This document shows positions 7,233 to 13,195 of a DNA stretch of 13,996 bases, in pieces; position 1 is the first letter of the stretch; each line of letters starts with the position of its first letter. Both the position numbers and the translations under genes were made by a program. Below the pieces are notes generated by a model, which was not told the origin of the DNA, did no database searches, and was given only the letters and a program-made list of their open reading frames with translations. The stretch spans positions 265 through 14,260 of the forward strand of contig DLSX01000070.1 of assembly GCA_002500765.1 (NCBI GenBank), given 5' to 3'. This stretch comes from Neorhizobium sp. UBA7851. GTDB taxonomy: Bacteria; Pseudomonadota; Alphaproteobacteria; Rhizobiales; Rhizobiaceae.

Positions 7233-7243
7233 CGAAAACTCCA

Positions 7244-7260
7244 TTTAGAATAATTCTAAA
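7244..7260 (-). promoter_or_regulatory. Iron control element (ICE), Irr operator of mbfA
   Basis: A perfect palindrome with arms TTTAGAA and TTCTAAA and a 3-base centre, matching the Irr-binding ICE of rhizobia. On the minus strand it ends one base before the GGAG ribosome site of mbfA and 11 bases before the ATG. It contains TAGAAT, a possible -10 box, so Irr binding would block transcription start. Confidence 0.88.
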
Positions 7261-7482
7261 CTATTCCCGTGATCTGCAAAATGCAAGCAGCCTTCGAGCG
7301 TGCTTGAAGAACATGGCTTCAGCGCCGCGATCACTTGCTTCGGCAATTTCCGGAAAGCCATGCTGCACCGCAGCGTAATATCCGGAAAATACCTCTTGCC
7401 CGCCGCGAAACAAACAGCTTATGAGCAATTAAGAACGCTTGGAAAGCCGGGTGTTTCAGACAGTTTGGGAGGACTATTTTTC

Positions 7483-8589
7483 ATGAACCGCAGACATTTC
7501 TTTCGTCAGGCCGCCACTGCCGGCGCCGGTGCCGTTGCTGCAACAGCGCTGGCCGCTCCTGCCATTGCCCAGGAAAGCCCGAAAATCACCTGGCGCATGA
7601 CCTCTTCCTTCACCAAGAATACCGATATTCTCTGGGCCGCCAGCACCGATATCGCAGCAAGCGTGAAGGAAGCTTCGGACGGCAATTTCACCATCAACAC
7701 CTTTGCGGCCGGCGAAATCGTGCCCGGCCTGCAGGCAGCCGATGCGGTCTCCAACGGCACGGTCGAGATGGCCCATACCTGCTGCTATTATTATATCGGC
7801 AAGGATCCGACATTCGCGCTCGGGACAGCCGTGCCCTTCGGCCTCAATGCCCGCCAGACCAATTCCTGGTTCTCGATCGGCGGCGGCAATGAGCTGCTCA
7901 ACGAATTCCTCGCAGGCCATAGCCTTTACGCACTGCCGGCCGGCAATACCGGCGCACAGATGGGTGGCTGGTACCGCAAGGAAATCAACACGGTCGCCGA
8001 CCTCAACGGTCTGAAGATGCGCATTGCCGGTCTCGCCGGCCAGGTGATGCAGAAGCTTGGCGTCACACCGCAGCAGATCGCCGGCGGCGATGTCTATGCG
8101 GCACTCGAAAAGGGCACGATCGACGCCACCGAATTCGTCGGCCCTTACGACGACCAGAAGCTCGGCTTCGTCAAGGTCGCCAAGTATTACTACTACCCGG
8201 CATGGTGGGAAGGCGGCCCGGCCGTGCATGCCTTCTTCAACCTGGAAAAATTCAACACCCTGCCGAAGAGCTACCAGCGCATGCTGCATGACGCCTGCGC
8301 CAACGCCAACCAGAACATGCTGGCCCGCTACGATGCGCATAACGCCAAGGCGCTGCGCCAGCTGGTATCGGAAGGCGCCGTGCTGAAACCGTTCACCCAG
8401 GAAATCCTGGAGGCGAGCTACAAGGCATCGCAGGAAGTCTATGCGGACCTGAACGGCAAAAACGCAGCCTTCAAGAAGATTTATGACAGCCAGCAGGCGT
8501 TCAAGAAGGACGGTTATCTGTGGAACCAGATCGCCGAATACAGCTACGACACGTTCATGATGACGCAGCAGCGCAAGGGAACGCTGTAA
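7483..8589 (+). CDS. TRAP transporter periplasmic binding protein, TakP-like (first of two)
   Basis: A 368-aa DctP-family solute receptor for a tripartite ATP-independent periplasmic transporter. It opens with a twin-arginine signal, MNRRHFFRQ, then a hydrophobic stretch and an AIA cleavage site after residue 29. The mature protein carries family-wide motifs: ITWRMTSSF, AAGEIVPGLQAADAV, GAQMGGWYRKEI, GLKMRIAGLAGQV, AGGDVYAALEKGTIDATEF, PYDDQKLGF and YYYYPAWWEGG. This wording is closest to TakP of Rhodobacter, which binds 2-oxo acids such as pyruvate with sodium; the ligand here is inferred from that. The start is the ATG at 7483 behind GGGAGG. A TTGCCC-N17-TTATGA pair at 7396-7424 is a weak promoter candidate. 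A terminator follows, and a close paralogue lies next door. Confidence 0.93.
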   Translation: MNRRHFFRQAATAGAGAVAATALAAPAIAQESPKITWRMTSSFTKNTDILWAASTDIAASVKEASDGNFTINTFAAGEIVPGLQAADAVSNGTVEMAHTCCYYYIGKDPTFALGTAVPFGLNARQTNSWFSIGGGNELLNEFLAGHSLYALPAGNTGAQMGGWYRKEINTVADLNGLKMRIAGLAGQVMQKLGVTPQQIAGGDVYAALEKGTIDATEFVGPYDDQKLGFVKVAKYYYYPAWWEGGPAVHAFFNLEKFNTLPKSYQRMLHDACANANQNMLARYDAHNAKALRQLVSEGAVLKPFTQEILEASYKASQEVYADLNGKNAAFKKIYDSQQAFKKDGYLWNQIAEYSYDTFMMTQQRKGTL

Positions 8590-8611
8590 ACCCTGAAAAA
8601 TGAGCGAAATA

Positions 8612-8640
8612 GGAAGCCCGGACAGGTTCCGGGCTTTTTC
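8612..8640 (+). terminator. Terminator after the first TRAP binding protein
   Basis: AAGCCCGG (8614-8621) and CCGGGCTT (8629-8636) form an 8-bp stem with a 7-base loop. The arm runs into five T residues (8635-8639), a clear intrinsic terminator 25 bp after the stop codon. Confidence 0.92.
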
Positions 8641-8809
8641 GTATTTACGAAAAACAAGAAATCATCGGTTATGAGGCCTTCGACTTGTTCTGCAGCAGGT
8701 CGTGCAAAAGTGTGTAGCCGAAGGATCGCGACACGCTTTGGTCAAACCGATGCGGTTAACACAGGCCGTACAAACCACAAGCGCGCCTTGAGGCGGGAGG
8801 ATGAATTCG

Positions 8810-9913
8810 ATGGATCGCAGGCATTTCTTCAAGAAGGCGACGGCTGCCGGCATCGGTGCTGCGGCAGCAACGACACTGGCGGCTCCGGCAATCGCCCAGG
8901 AAAGCCCGAAGATTACCTGGCGCATGACCTCGTCCTTCCCGAAAAGCCTCGACATCATCTTCGGCGCCGGCAACGAACTCGCCCAGATCGTCCGGGATGC
9001 GACCGACGGCAATTTCAACATCCAGACCTATGCCGCCGGCGAGCTGATTCCCGGCCTGCAGGCTGCCGATGCAGTCGCCAACGGCACGGTCGAAATGGCC
9101 CATACCTGCTCCTATTACTATATCGGCCAGGATCCGGCCTTTGCGCTCGGTACCGCCATCCCCTTCGGTCTCAATGCCCGCATGACGAATGCGTGGTTCG
9201 CCAATGGCGGCAACGACCTGATCAACGAATTCCTCGCTCCCCGCGGCCTCTACGCATTGCCTGCCGGCAATAGCGGCACGCAGATGGGCGGCTGGTTCCG
9301 CAAGGAAATCGTCACCATCGACGATCTCAAGGGCCTGAAGATGCGCATTGCCGGGCTTGCCGGCCAGGTGATGGCGAAGGTCGGCGTGACGCCGCAGCAG
9401 ATCGCCGGCGGCGACGTTTATGCGGCACTGGAAAAAGGCACGATCGATGCCACCGATTTCGTCGGTCCCTATGACGACCAGAAGCTCGGCTTCGTCAAGG
9501 TCGCCAAATATTACTACTATCCGGCATGGTGGGAGGGCGGCCCTGCCATGCATGCCTTCTTCAATCTGGAAAAGTTCAATGCCCTGCCGAAGAGCTATCA
9601 GGCGATCCTGAAGACCGCCTGCGCTTCTGCCAATACGAGCATGCTCGCCAATTACGACGCGCATAATGCAGTGGCTCTGCGCAAGCTCGTCGCGGAGGGT
9701 GCGGTCCTCAAGCCGTTCAGCAAGGAAATCATGGAAACCTGCTTCAAGGCAGCCATGGAAGTCTATGCCGACCTTTCCGAAAAAAGCCCGGCCTTCAAAA
9801 AGATCTTCGATCACCAGCAGGCCTTCAAGAAGGATTCCTACCTCTGGGCACAGGTGGCCGAATACAGCTACGACACGTTCATGATGATGCAGCAGCGCAA
9901 CGGCGCGCTCTGA
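8810..9913 (+). CDS. TRAP transporter periplasmic binding protein, TakP-like (second of two)
   Basis: A 367-aa paralogue of the preceding gene, about three-quarters identical by my residue count, with a one-residue gap near position 137. It has the same twin-arginine signal (MDRRHFFKK, AIA cleavage after 29) and the same core motifs, including AGGDVYAALEKGTIDATDF and YYYYPAWWEGG. The start is the ATG at 8810: the GGGAGG ribosome site directly abuts the alternative ATG at 8801, so only 8810 has a workable spacing (9 bases). It is separated from its twin by a terminator and 220 bp and has its own terminator, so each is likely its own transcript. Most differences cluster at residues 44-75 and in the C-terminal third, which could alter ligand choice. 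The DctQ/DctM partners are not in the window. Confidence 0.93.
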   Translation: MDRRHFFKKATAAGIGAAAATTLAAPAIAQESPKITWRMTSSFPKSLDIIFGAGNELAQIVRDATDGNFNIQTYAAGELIPGLQAADAVANGTVEMAHTCSYYYIGQDPAFALGTAIPFGLNARMTNAWFANGGNDLINEFLAPRGLYALPAGNSGTQMGGWFRKEIVTIDDLKGLKMRIAGLAGQVMAKVGVTPQQIAGGDVYAALEKGTIDATDFVGPYDDQKLGFVKVAKYYYYPAWWEGGPAMHAFFNLEKFNALPKSYQAILKTACASANTSMLANYDAHNAVALRKLVAEGAVLKPFSKEIMETCFKAAMEVYADLSEKSPAFKKIFDHQQAFKKDSYLWAQVAEYSYDTFMMMQQRNGAL

Positions 9914-9932
9914 TTATTTCAGATACGGAACG

Positions 9933-9962
9933 AGGCCCGGATATAGCTTCCGGGCCTTTTCC
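9933..9962 (+). terminator. Terminator after the second TRAP binding protein
   Basis: AGGCCCGG (9933-9940) and CCGGGCCT (9950-9957) form a perfect 8-bp stem with a 9-base loop, followed by TTT and CCG. It lies 20 bp after the stop codon. Confidence 0.9.
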
Positions 9963-9968
9963 GTTTCA

Positions 9969-10034
9969 GGGTCCCACCGATCAGCGGCGGCGGAATTAAT
10001 TCCTCGCCTTCATTGATTTTTCCGCGTGGGACCC
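9969..10034. repeat. Long interrupted inverted repeat upstream of rpsU
   Basis: GGGTCCCAC (9969-9977) and GTGGGACCC (10026-10034) are perfect 9-bp arms; GCGG (9984-9987) and CCGC (10022-10025) can extend them past a 6-base bulge. Nested inside is GGAATTAATTCC (9992-10003), a perfect 12-bp palindrome flanked by GGCG/CGCC. It lies beyond the TRAP terminator and is not explained by it. It may be a small repeat element, a leader structure or an operator. Confidence 0.6.
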
Positions 10035-10175
10035 CATATCAGCATCAACGCAATCTCAATCGCTTTCACGATGCCGCGCCGACATCTGGCGTATATGTGC
10101 GTGAATGTGGACGGATGCCATTTGCCTCTCCTGACCGCGGATGTACCGGCAGCGAGATTTGGTTTATGGTCCTGG

Positions 10176-10227
10176 AAAGGTCGGGCAAGCCCGGCCTTTT
10201 TGCTTTGCCGCCCCAAAAAGGCCGGGC
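10176..10227 (+). promoter_or_regulatory. Terminator-like hairpin with a competing third arm in the rpsU leader
   Basis: Segment A, AAAGGTCGGGC (10176-10186), pairs with B, GCCCGGCCTTT (10189-10199), with one G-U pair and a CAAG tetraloop, and runs into TT, giving a typical intrinsic terminator (U-tract 10197-10201). Segment C, AAAAAGGCCGGGC (10215-10227), is the exact complement of the 13 bases of B (10189-10201). A-B and B-C are therefore mutually exclusive. C ends 18 bases before the rpsU ribosome site. Confidence 0.65.
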
Positions 10228-10257
10228 AAGGCATCGTTTAAACCGAAAGGATATAAT

Positions 10258-10494
10258 TTGCAGGTTCTTGTCAGGGATAACAACGTCGAACAGGCGCTTC
10301 GCGTCTTGAAGAAAAAGATGCAGCGCGAAGGTGTGTTTCGCGAAATGAAGGCGCGCAGCTCCTACGAAAAGCCGTCGGAGAAGCGTGCCCGTGAAAAGGC
10401 CGAAGCCGTTCGCCGTTACCGCAAGCTGGCTCGCAAGAAGATGCAGCGCGAAGGGCTTCTGCCCGCGCCGAAAAAGGTCGCCCGCCCGCGCTGA
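10258..10494 (+). CDS. rpsU: 30S ribosomal protein S21 (TTG start)
   Basis: S21 is a small basic protein of the 30S platform near the anti-Shine-Dalgarno end of 16S rRNA. The 78-aa product reads (M)QVLVRDNNVEQALRVLKKKMQREGVFREMK, then YEKPSEKRAREKAEAVRRYRKLARKKMQREG and a lysine/proline-rich tail. This is the usual alphaproteobacterial S21 with a C-terminal extension beyond the 71-aa E. coli protein. The start is TTG at 10258, six bases after AAAGGA; the conserved MQVLVRDNN beginning fixes it, and no in-frame ATG lies nearby upstream with a ribosome site. In Sinorhizobium rpsU is known as part of a cspA cold-shock operon; here no cspA precedes it. A 72-aa gene follows after 57 bp, likely co-transcribed. 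Confidence 0.96.
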   Translation: MQVLVRDNNVEQALRVLKKKMQREGVFREMKARSSYEKPSEKRAREKAEAVRRYRKLARKKMQREGLLPAPKKVARPR

Positions 10495-10551
10495 TCTTGG
10501 CGCGCTGATTTCTGCTTCCAGCATTCCCAAAACTTCAGGAAGGATGAGCCC

Positions 10552-10770
10552 ATGACCGCTATCAAGGAAGAAACGTCGCCCACCACCAAGCTTTCCGCTC
10601 GGGAAAAGGCCGCCGTGACCGATGAGACGGCGCGTGCGATCATCGCCGCCGAGGTAAACTCTCGGGAAGAAAAGACTGAAAGATTGCGATTGCTTCGCCT
10701 CCAGCGGGAAGCCGCCGAAACACCGGCCGCACCCGCCAAGCGCAAGGCAGGCAGCAAAAAGGATCATTGA
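10552..10770 (+). CDS. Small charged protein of unknown function downstream of rpsU
   Basis: A 72-aa hydrophilic protein that I cannot assign to a named family. It has no signal peptide or membrane segment. Residues about 14-54 (LSAREKAAVTDETARAIIAA and REEKTERLRLLRLQREAAE) are rich in Ala, Glu, Lys and Arg and look like one or two helices, possibly a coiled coil. The tail is Pro/Ala/Lys-rich and basic. A GGAAGG ribosome site precedes the ATG. It lies 57 bp after rpsU with no terminator between and is closed by a shared bidirectional terminator, so it probably rides on the rpsU transcript. A ribosome- or RNA-associated role is only a guess from charge and position. Confidence 0.75.
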   Translation: MTAIKEETSPTTKLSAREKAAVTDETARAIIAAEVNSREEKTERLRLLRLQREAAETPAAPAKRKAGSKKDH

Positions 10771-10779
10771 TCCCATTCA

Positions 10780-10807
10780 AAAAAGCCCGGATCACTCCGG
10801 GCTTTTT
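10780..10807. terminator. Bidirectional terminator between the rpsU unit and the MFS gene
   Basis: AAAAAGCCCGG (10780-10790) and CCGGGCTTTTT (10797-10807) are perfectly complementary over 11 bp with a 6-base loop. T-runs are present on both strands. It serves the 72-aa gene (stop 10770) from the left and the MFS gene (stop 10817, minus) from the right. Confidence 0.93.
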
Positions 10808-10816
10808 GCTTGCTGG

Positions 10817-12028
10817 TCATGCCGGCTGCAGCTTCTCCTCCTCGCGTCCGGGCAAAGGCGGAAAGGCGAGCGCGATCAGCACCGCCGCCAGTCCCACCAG
10901 CGCCGAGCCGAAGAACAGCCAGTTGTAATTGTTGAAGGCGTCGAAAGCCCAACCGCCGGCGAGCGGCCCGAAGGCCATGCCGATGCTCGACAGCATCGAG
11001 GCCGCTCCGAGCACGGTCCCCAATATCCGCGCGCCGAAATAATCCCGTGCCAGCACCGCATAAAGCGGCATGACACCGCCATAGGTGCCGCCGAAAATGA
11101 TCGCCAGCGCATAAAAATGCATGAGATCGGTCGCCATCGTATAGGCGGCGATCACCAGCGCCTGGATCATCAGGCCGACGATCAAGACCGGCTTGACGCC
11201 CAGCCGGTCGGCGGCGAGGCCGTAAACGATACGCCCGCCGAGCCCCGCCGCCCCCTCGACACTGTAGATCGACACGGCAGCCATCGGCGCCACCCCGCAA
11301 GACATGGCATAACTGACCATATGAAAGATCGGCCCGGAATGGGCGGTGCAGCAGGCGAAGAATGTGAAGGCCAGCACGAGGAACTGCGGCGAGCGAAACA
11401 CCTTTGCAAGCGGCAGACCGGAGCCTTCCGCCTGCGGGCCGTCGGCATCCTCCTCTTCCGCCGGCGGATTGCGGACCAGAAGCACGGTCGGCAGCAGGAT
11501 CACCCAGGCGCCGATGCCGATCGTCAGCATCGCCATGCGCCAGTCGCCATAGTCGTCGATCAGAAACCGGGCGAGCGGCGAGACCGTCATCGGCGCCATG
11601 CCCATGCCGGCGGACACGAGCGATACGGCAAGGCTGCGGTGGCTGTCGAACCAGCGCATGGTGAGCGAGATCATCGGCGCCATGAAGGCGCTGGCGGACA
11701 GGCCGACGAGGCAGCCGTAAAGGATCTGGAATGCAAACAGGGTCTGTGCCCGGCTGGCCAGAACCAGAGCCAGACCGGCGAGAAGCGAGCCGATCAGCAC
11801 CACGATCCGTGTGCTGAACCGGTCGCTTGCCGCGCCCCACATGAAACTGCCCAGCCCCATGACGATGAAGTTGAGCGTCATTGCGCTGGAAATCGCCGCA
11901 TGGGACCAGCCGGTCTGGCGCGCGATCGGCTCAAGAAACACGGCGAGCGAAAACATCACCCCCACAGCGACGCAGCCCATCAGGCCGCCAGCAAAAACGA
12001 TGACCCATCGATACTGATTGCGCTTCAT
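10817..12028 (-). CDS. MFS transporter, oxalate/formate or monocarboxylate (OFA/MCT) type
   Basis: A 403-aa polytopic inner-membrane carrier with about 12 hydrophobic segments. It starts MKRNQYRWVIVFAGGLMGCV. GAASDRFSTRIVV at about 65-77 is the loop 2-3 motif A of the major facilitator superfamily. A hydrophilic central loop (PPAEEEDADGPQAEGSG) divides the two six-helix halves, and YGLAADRLGVKP repeats the motif in the second half. The sequence style (RWVIVFAG start, LEPIARQTGWS) is that of the OFA/monocarboxylate branch, so a small organic acid is the likely cargo; this is inference. The ATG at 12028 follows a GGAGGAGGG ribosome site; the 60 codons open upstream have no such support. It shares its terminator with the converging 72-aa gene and has no operon partner. 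Confidence 0.9.
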   Translation of the reverse strand: MKRNQYRWVIVFAGGLMGCVAVGVMFSLAVFLEPIARQTGWSHAAISSAMTLNFIVMGLGSFMWGAASDRFSTRIVVLIGSLLAGLALVLASRAQTLFAFQILYGCLVGLSASAFMAPMISLTMRWFDSHRSLAVSLVSAGMGMAPMTVSPLARFLIDDYGDWRMAMLTIGIGAWVILLPTVLLVRNPPAEEEDADGPQAEGSGLPLAKVFRSPQFLVLAFTFFACCTAHSGPIFHMVSYAMSCGVAPMAAVSIYSVEGAAGLGGRIVYGLAADRLGVKPVLIVGLMIQALVIAAYTMATDLMHFYALAIIFGGTYGGVMPLYAVLARDYFGARILGTVLGAASMLSSIGMAFGPLAGGWAFDAFNNYNWLFFGSALVGLAAVLIALAFPPLPGREEEKLQPA

Positions 12029-12155
12029 CCTGCCCTCCTCCTGGAGCTTCTCCGGCGAATGAGATCGCCACGATACACCAAGGACGGGCTGGTGGGAGGA
12101 TTGCCGACAGGCGGATGCCGTTTTTCTTGGGTCTGAAAGGAAGTCCATCAACGAC

Positions 12156-12180
12156 AGAGCCCCGCACGCGGCGGGGCTCT
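12156..12180. terminator. Strong hairpin after the 55-aa gene (possible terminator without U-tract)
   Basis: AGAGCCCCGC (12156-12165) and GCGGGGCTCT (12171-12180) form a perfect 10-bp stem with a 5-base loop. It lies 50 bp after the stop codon of the minus-strand 55-aa gene and about 130 bp ahead of the MFS start. No T-run follows on either strand, so termination is uncertain. Confidence 0.5.
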
Positions 12181-12230
12181 TGAAACTCGCGTCCGGCTCA
12201 TCATGCACCGGAGATCGAAGCGATGTGACG

Positions 12231-12398
12231 TCAGCTACCGCTATTGGTCCGGTTACTGCCCACGTTGTGGTTCATGGACGATGTCTTGCCGTCCGGGTTC
12301 TGGCCATAATAGGTGCCGCCGAGGTGACCACCCGAACTGGTGTTTTCGACCTGGCGTTTGGCCCGCTTGATGGCCTGTTGTACGTCACTTTTGCTCAT
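12231..12398 (-). CDS. 55-aa small protein with EcfG-like promoter
   Basis: A short gene reading MSKSDVQQAIKRAKRQVENT, then a Gly/Asn/Ser-rich tail with GGHLGGTYYGQNPDGK and ending NRTNSGS. The N-terminal 19 residues are basic and could form an amphipathic helix; the rest looks disordered. There is no signal peptide, membrane segment or cysteine. I do not recognise the family. Support for it being real: GGAGG six bases before the ATG at 12398, a stress-type promoter about 40-60 bp upstream, a hairpin downstream, and no other gene on either strand. It is divergent from the TetR gene. If the promoter is real it should be induced in stationary phase or stress through EcfG. Confidence 0.7.
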   Translation of the reverse strand: MSKSDVQQAIKRAKRQVENTSSGGHLGGTYYGQNPDGKTSSMNHNVGSNRTNSGS

Positions 12399-12436
12399 GT
12401 CTGTCCTCCAGCTTTCAAGGTTGGTGACAGGGATCC

Positions 12437-12461
12437 AACCCCCGAAGGGCGAAACCGTTCC
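12437..12461 (-). promoter_or_regulatory. Candidate EcfG (general stress sigma) promoter
   Basis: On the minus strand GGAAC (12461-12457), 16 bases, GGTT (12440-12437). The alphaproteobacterial EcfG consensus is GGAAC-N16/17-CGTT, so one base differs. Transcription would start near 12430, leaving about 30 bases before the ATG at 12398 with the GGAGG site between. Confidence 0.5.
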
Positions 12462-12492
12462 GAAATTCCTTCACCGCCGGGAAACCTGCCGC

Positions 12493-12521
12493 TTAACGGA
12501 CAGGCATCATGCGCCTATTTG
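12493..12521 (+). promoter_or_regulatory. Candidate promoter of the tetR-MFS unit
   Basis: TTAACG (12493-12498), 17 bases, TATTTG (12516-12521); each box matches the sigma-70 consensus at four of six positions. The -10 box overlaps the palindromic operator, as expected for an autoregulated repressor. Confidence 0.45.
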
Positions 12522-12540
12522 GAAACGATCATTTCCTAAT
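12517..12540. promoter_or_regulatory. Palindromic operator, probable TetR self-binding site
   Basis: Two 12-bp half-sites, ATTTGGAAACGA and (complement of the right half) ATTAGGAAATGA, agree at 10 of 12 positions around a GATC centre. The site lies 11 bp before the tetR ATG, covers the candidate -10 box and has the length usual for TetR-family operators. Confidence 0.75.
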
Positions 12541-12551
12541 TGGATTTTGTC

Positions 12552-13166
12552 ATGACCATCGACATCAGCCTTGCCGCCCGCCCCGCCGGCCGGCCACGCG
12601 AATTCGATATCGACGAAGCGCTGGACAAGGCGATCACCGTGTTCAGCGAAAAAGGCTATCACGGCACGTCGATCTCCGATCTGCGTGATGCGATGGGACT
12701 GACGGCCGGAAGTTTGTACAAGGCATTCAAGGACAAGCATGCGATCTTCCTTGCGTGTTTCGATCGATACAAGCAGGTGCGCAATGCGCTTCTTGACGAA
12801 GAACTGGCCAAAGCTTCGAACGGGCGCGACGGCGTGAGGCGCATGCTCGCCTTTTATGCGGAAGGCGCTTATGGCGATGGTGGCCGGCGCGGCTGCCTCG
12901 CGGTCGGAACGGCCGTCGAATTGGCGATTTTCGACGACGAAGCGGCTCGCCGCGTCGAACGTTCGATGGATCGCTTCGAGACCACATTCGAGGCGCTTAT
13001 CCGCAGGGGCCAGGAGGATGGCTCCGTCAATCGCTCCATCCAGCCCAATGCGGCGGCGCGGCTGCTTCTGTGCGTCGTCCAGGGGCTTCGCGTTCTGGGA
13101 AAGACCAGCCCCAGCCGCGCCCAAACCTTTTCCGTGGTCGATGTGGCGATGACGCTTCTCGACTGA
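12552..13166 (+). CDS. TetR/AcrR-family transcriptional regulator
   Basis: A 204-aa DNA-binding repressor. GRPREFDIDEALDKAITVFSEKGYHGTSISDLRDAMGLTAGSLYKAFKDK, here split as GRPREFDIDEALDKA (13-27), FSEKGYHGTSISDL (31-44) and MGLTAGSLYKAFKDK (48-62), is the canonical TetR N-terminal helix-turn-helix domain. The rest is the helical ligand-binding and dimer domain; RRGCLAVGTAVELA is typical of the AcrR-like subgroup that senses small lipophilic compounds. I use the ATG at 12552 rather than the TTG at 12540, which falls inside the operator; neither has a strong ribosome site. The MFS gene begins 29 bp after the stop codon, so it probably represses its own two-gene efflux operon through the palindrome just upstream. 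Confidence 0.92.
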   Translation: MTIDISLAARPAGRPREFDIDEALDKAITVFSEKGYHGTSISDLRDAMGLTAGSLYKAFKDKHAIFLACFDRYKQVRNALLDEELAKASNGRDGVRRMLAFYAEGAYGDGGRRGCLAVGTAVELAIFDDEAARRVERSMDRFETTFEALIRRGQEDGSVNRSIQPNAAARLLLCVVQGLRVLGKTSPSRAQTFSVVDVAMTLLD

Positions 13167-13195
13167 CCAGACCTGGACTTTTCAAGGATACCCCA

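Larger units (their letters stand above)
9914..10257 (+). other. 344-bp intergenic region ahead of rpsU
   Basis: No protein gene is supported here; the open frames through it lack ribosome sites and recognisable sequence. In order it holds the TRAP terminator (9933-9962), the inverted repeat (9969-10034), a weak promoter candidate TTGATT-N17-ATATCA (10013-10041), about 130 bp without recognisable features, a terminator-like hairpin (10176-10201) and a competing inverted-repeat arm (10215-10227). Last comes the rpsU ribosome site AAAGGA (10246-10251). A short RNA starting near 10045 and ending near 10201 would fit, but no start site is certain. Confidence 0.5.

Noticed and set aside
7300..7482. 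N-terminal extension of the first TRAP protein
   Set aside because: The Tat signal begins at 7483 behind GGGAGG; the upstream 61 codons would bury the signal peptide.
8756..9814. 352-codon open frame on the minus strand opposite the second TRAP gene
   Set aside because: It is a mirror frame of a high-GC coding gene, has no ribosome site or recognisable domain, and the plus-strand protein is a clear family member.
10252..10257. TATAAT just before the rpsU start as a -10 box
   Set aside because: It forms the spacer between AAAGGA and the TTG start; using it as promoter would put the start of the RNA inside the coding region.
8614..10807. Recurring AGCCCGG/CCGGGCT blocks as a dispersed repeat family
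   Set aside because: Each block sits right after a gene and ends in a T-run, so they are independent GC-rich terminators with similar stems; the loops differ.
11117..12136. 339-codon plus-strand frame opposite the MFS gene
   Set aside because: Composition is His/Arg/Asp-rich with no fold pattern, typical of antisense frames of GC-rich membrane protein genes.
12029..12208. 60-codon N-terminal extension of the OFA-type MFS gene
   Set aside because: The extension is hydrophilic with no ribosome site, and the MKRNQYRW start has a strong one.
12180..12539. Plus-strand frame covering the gap before tetR
   Set aside because: No ribosome site, no family resemblance, and it runs antisense to the better-supported 55-aa gene and through its promoter.
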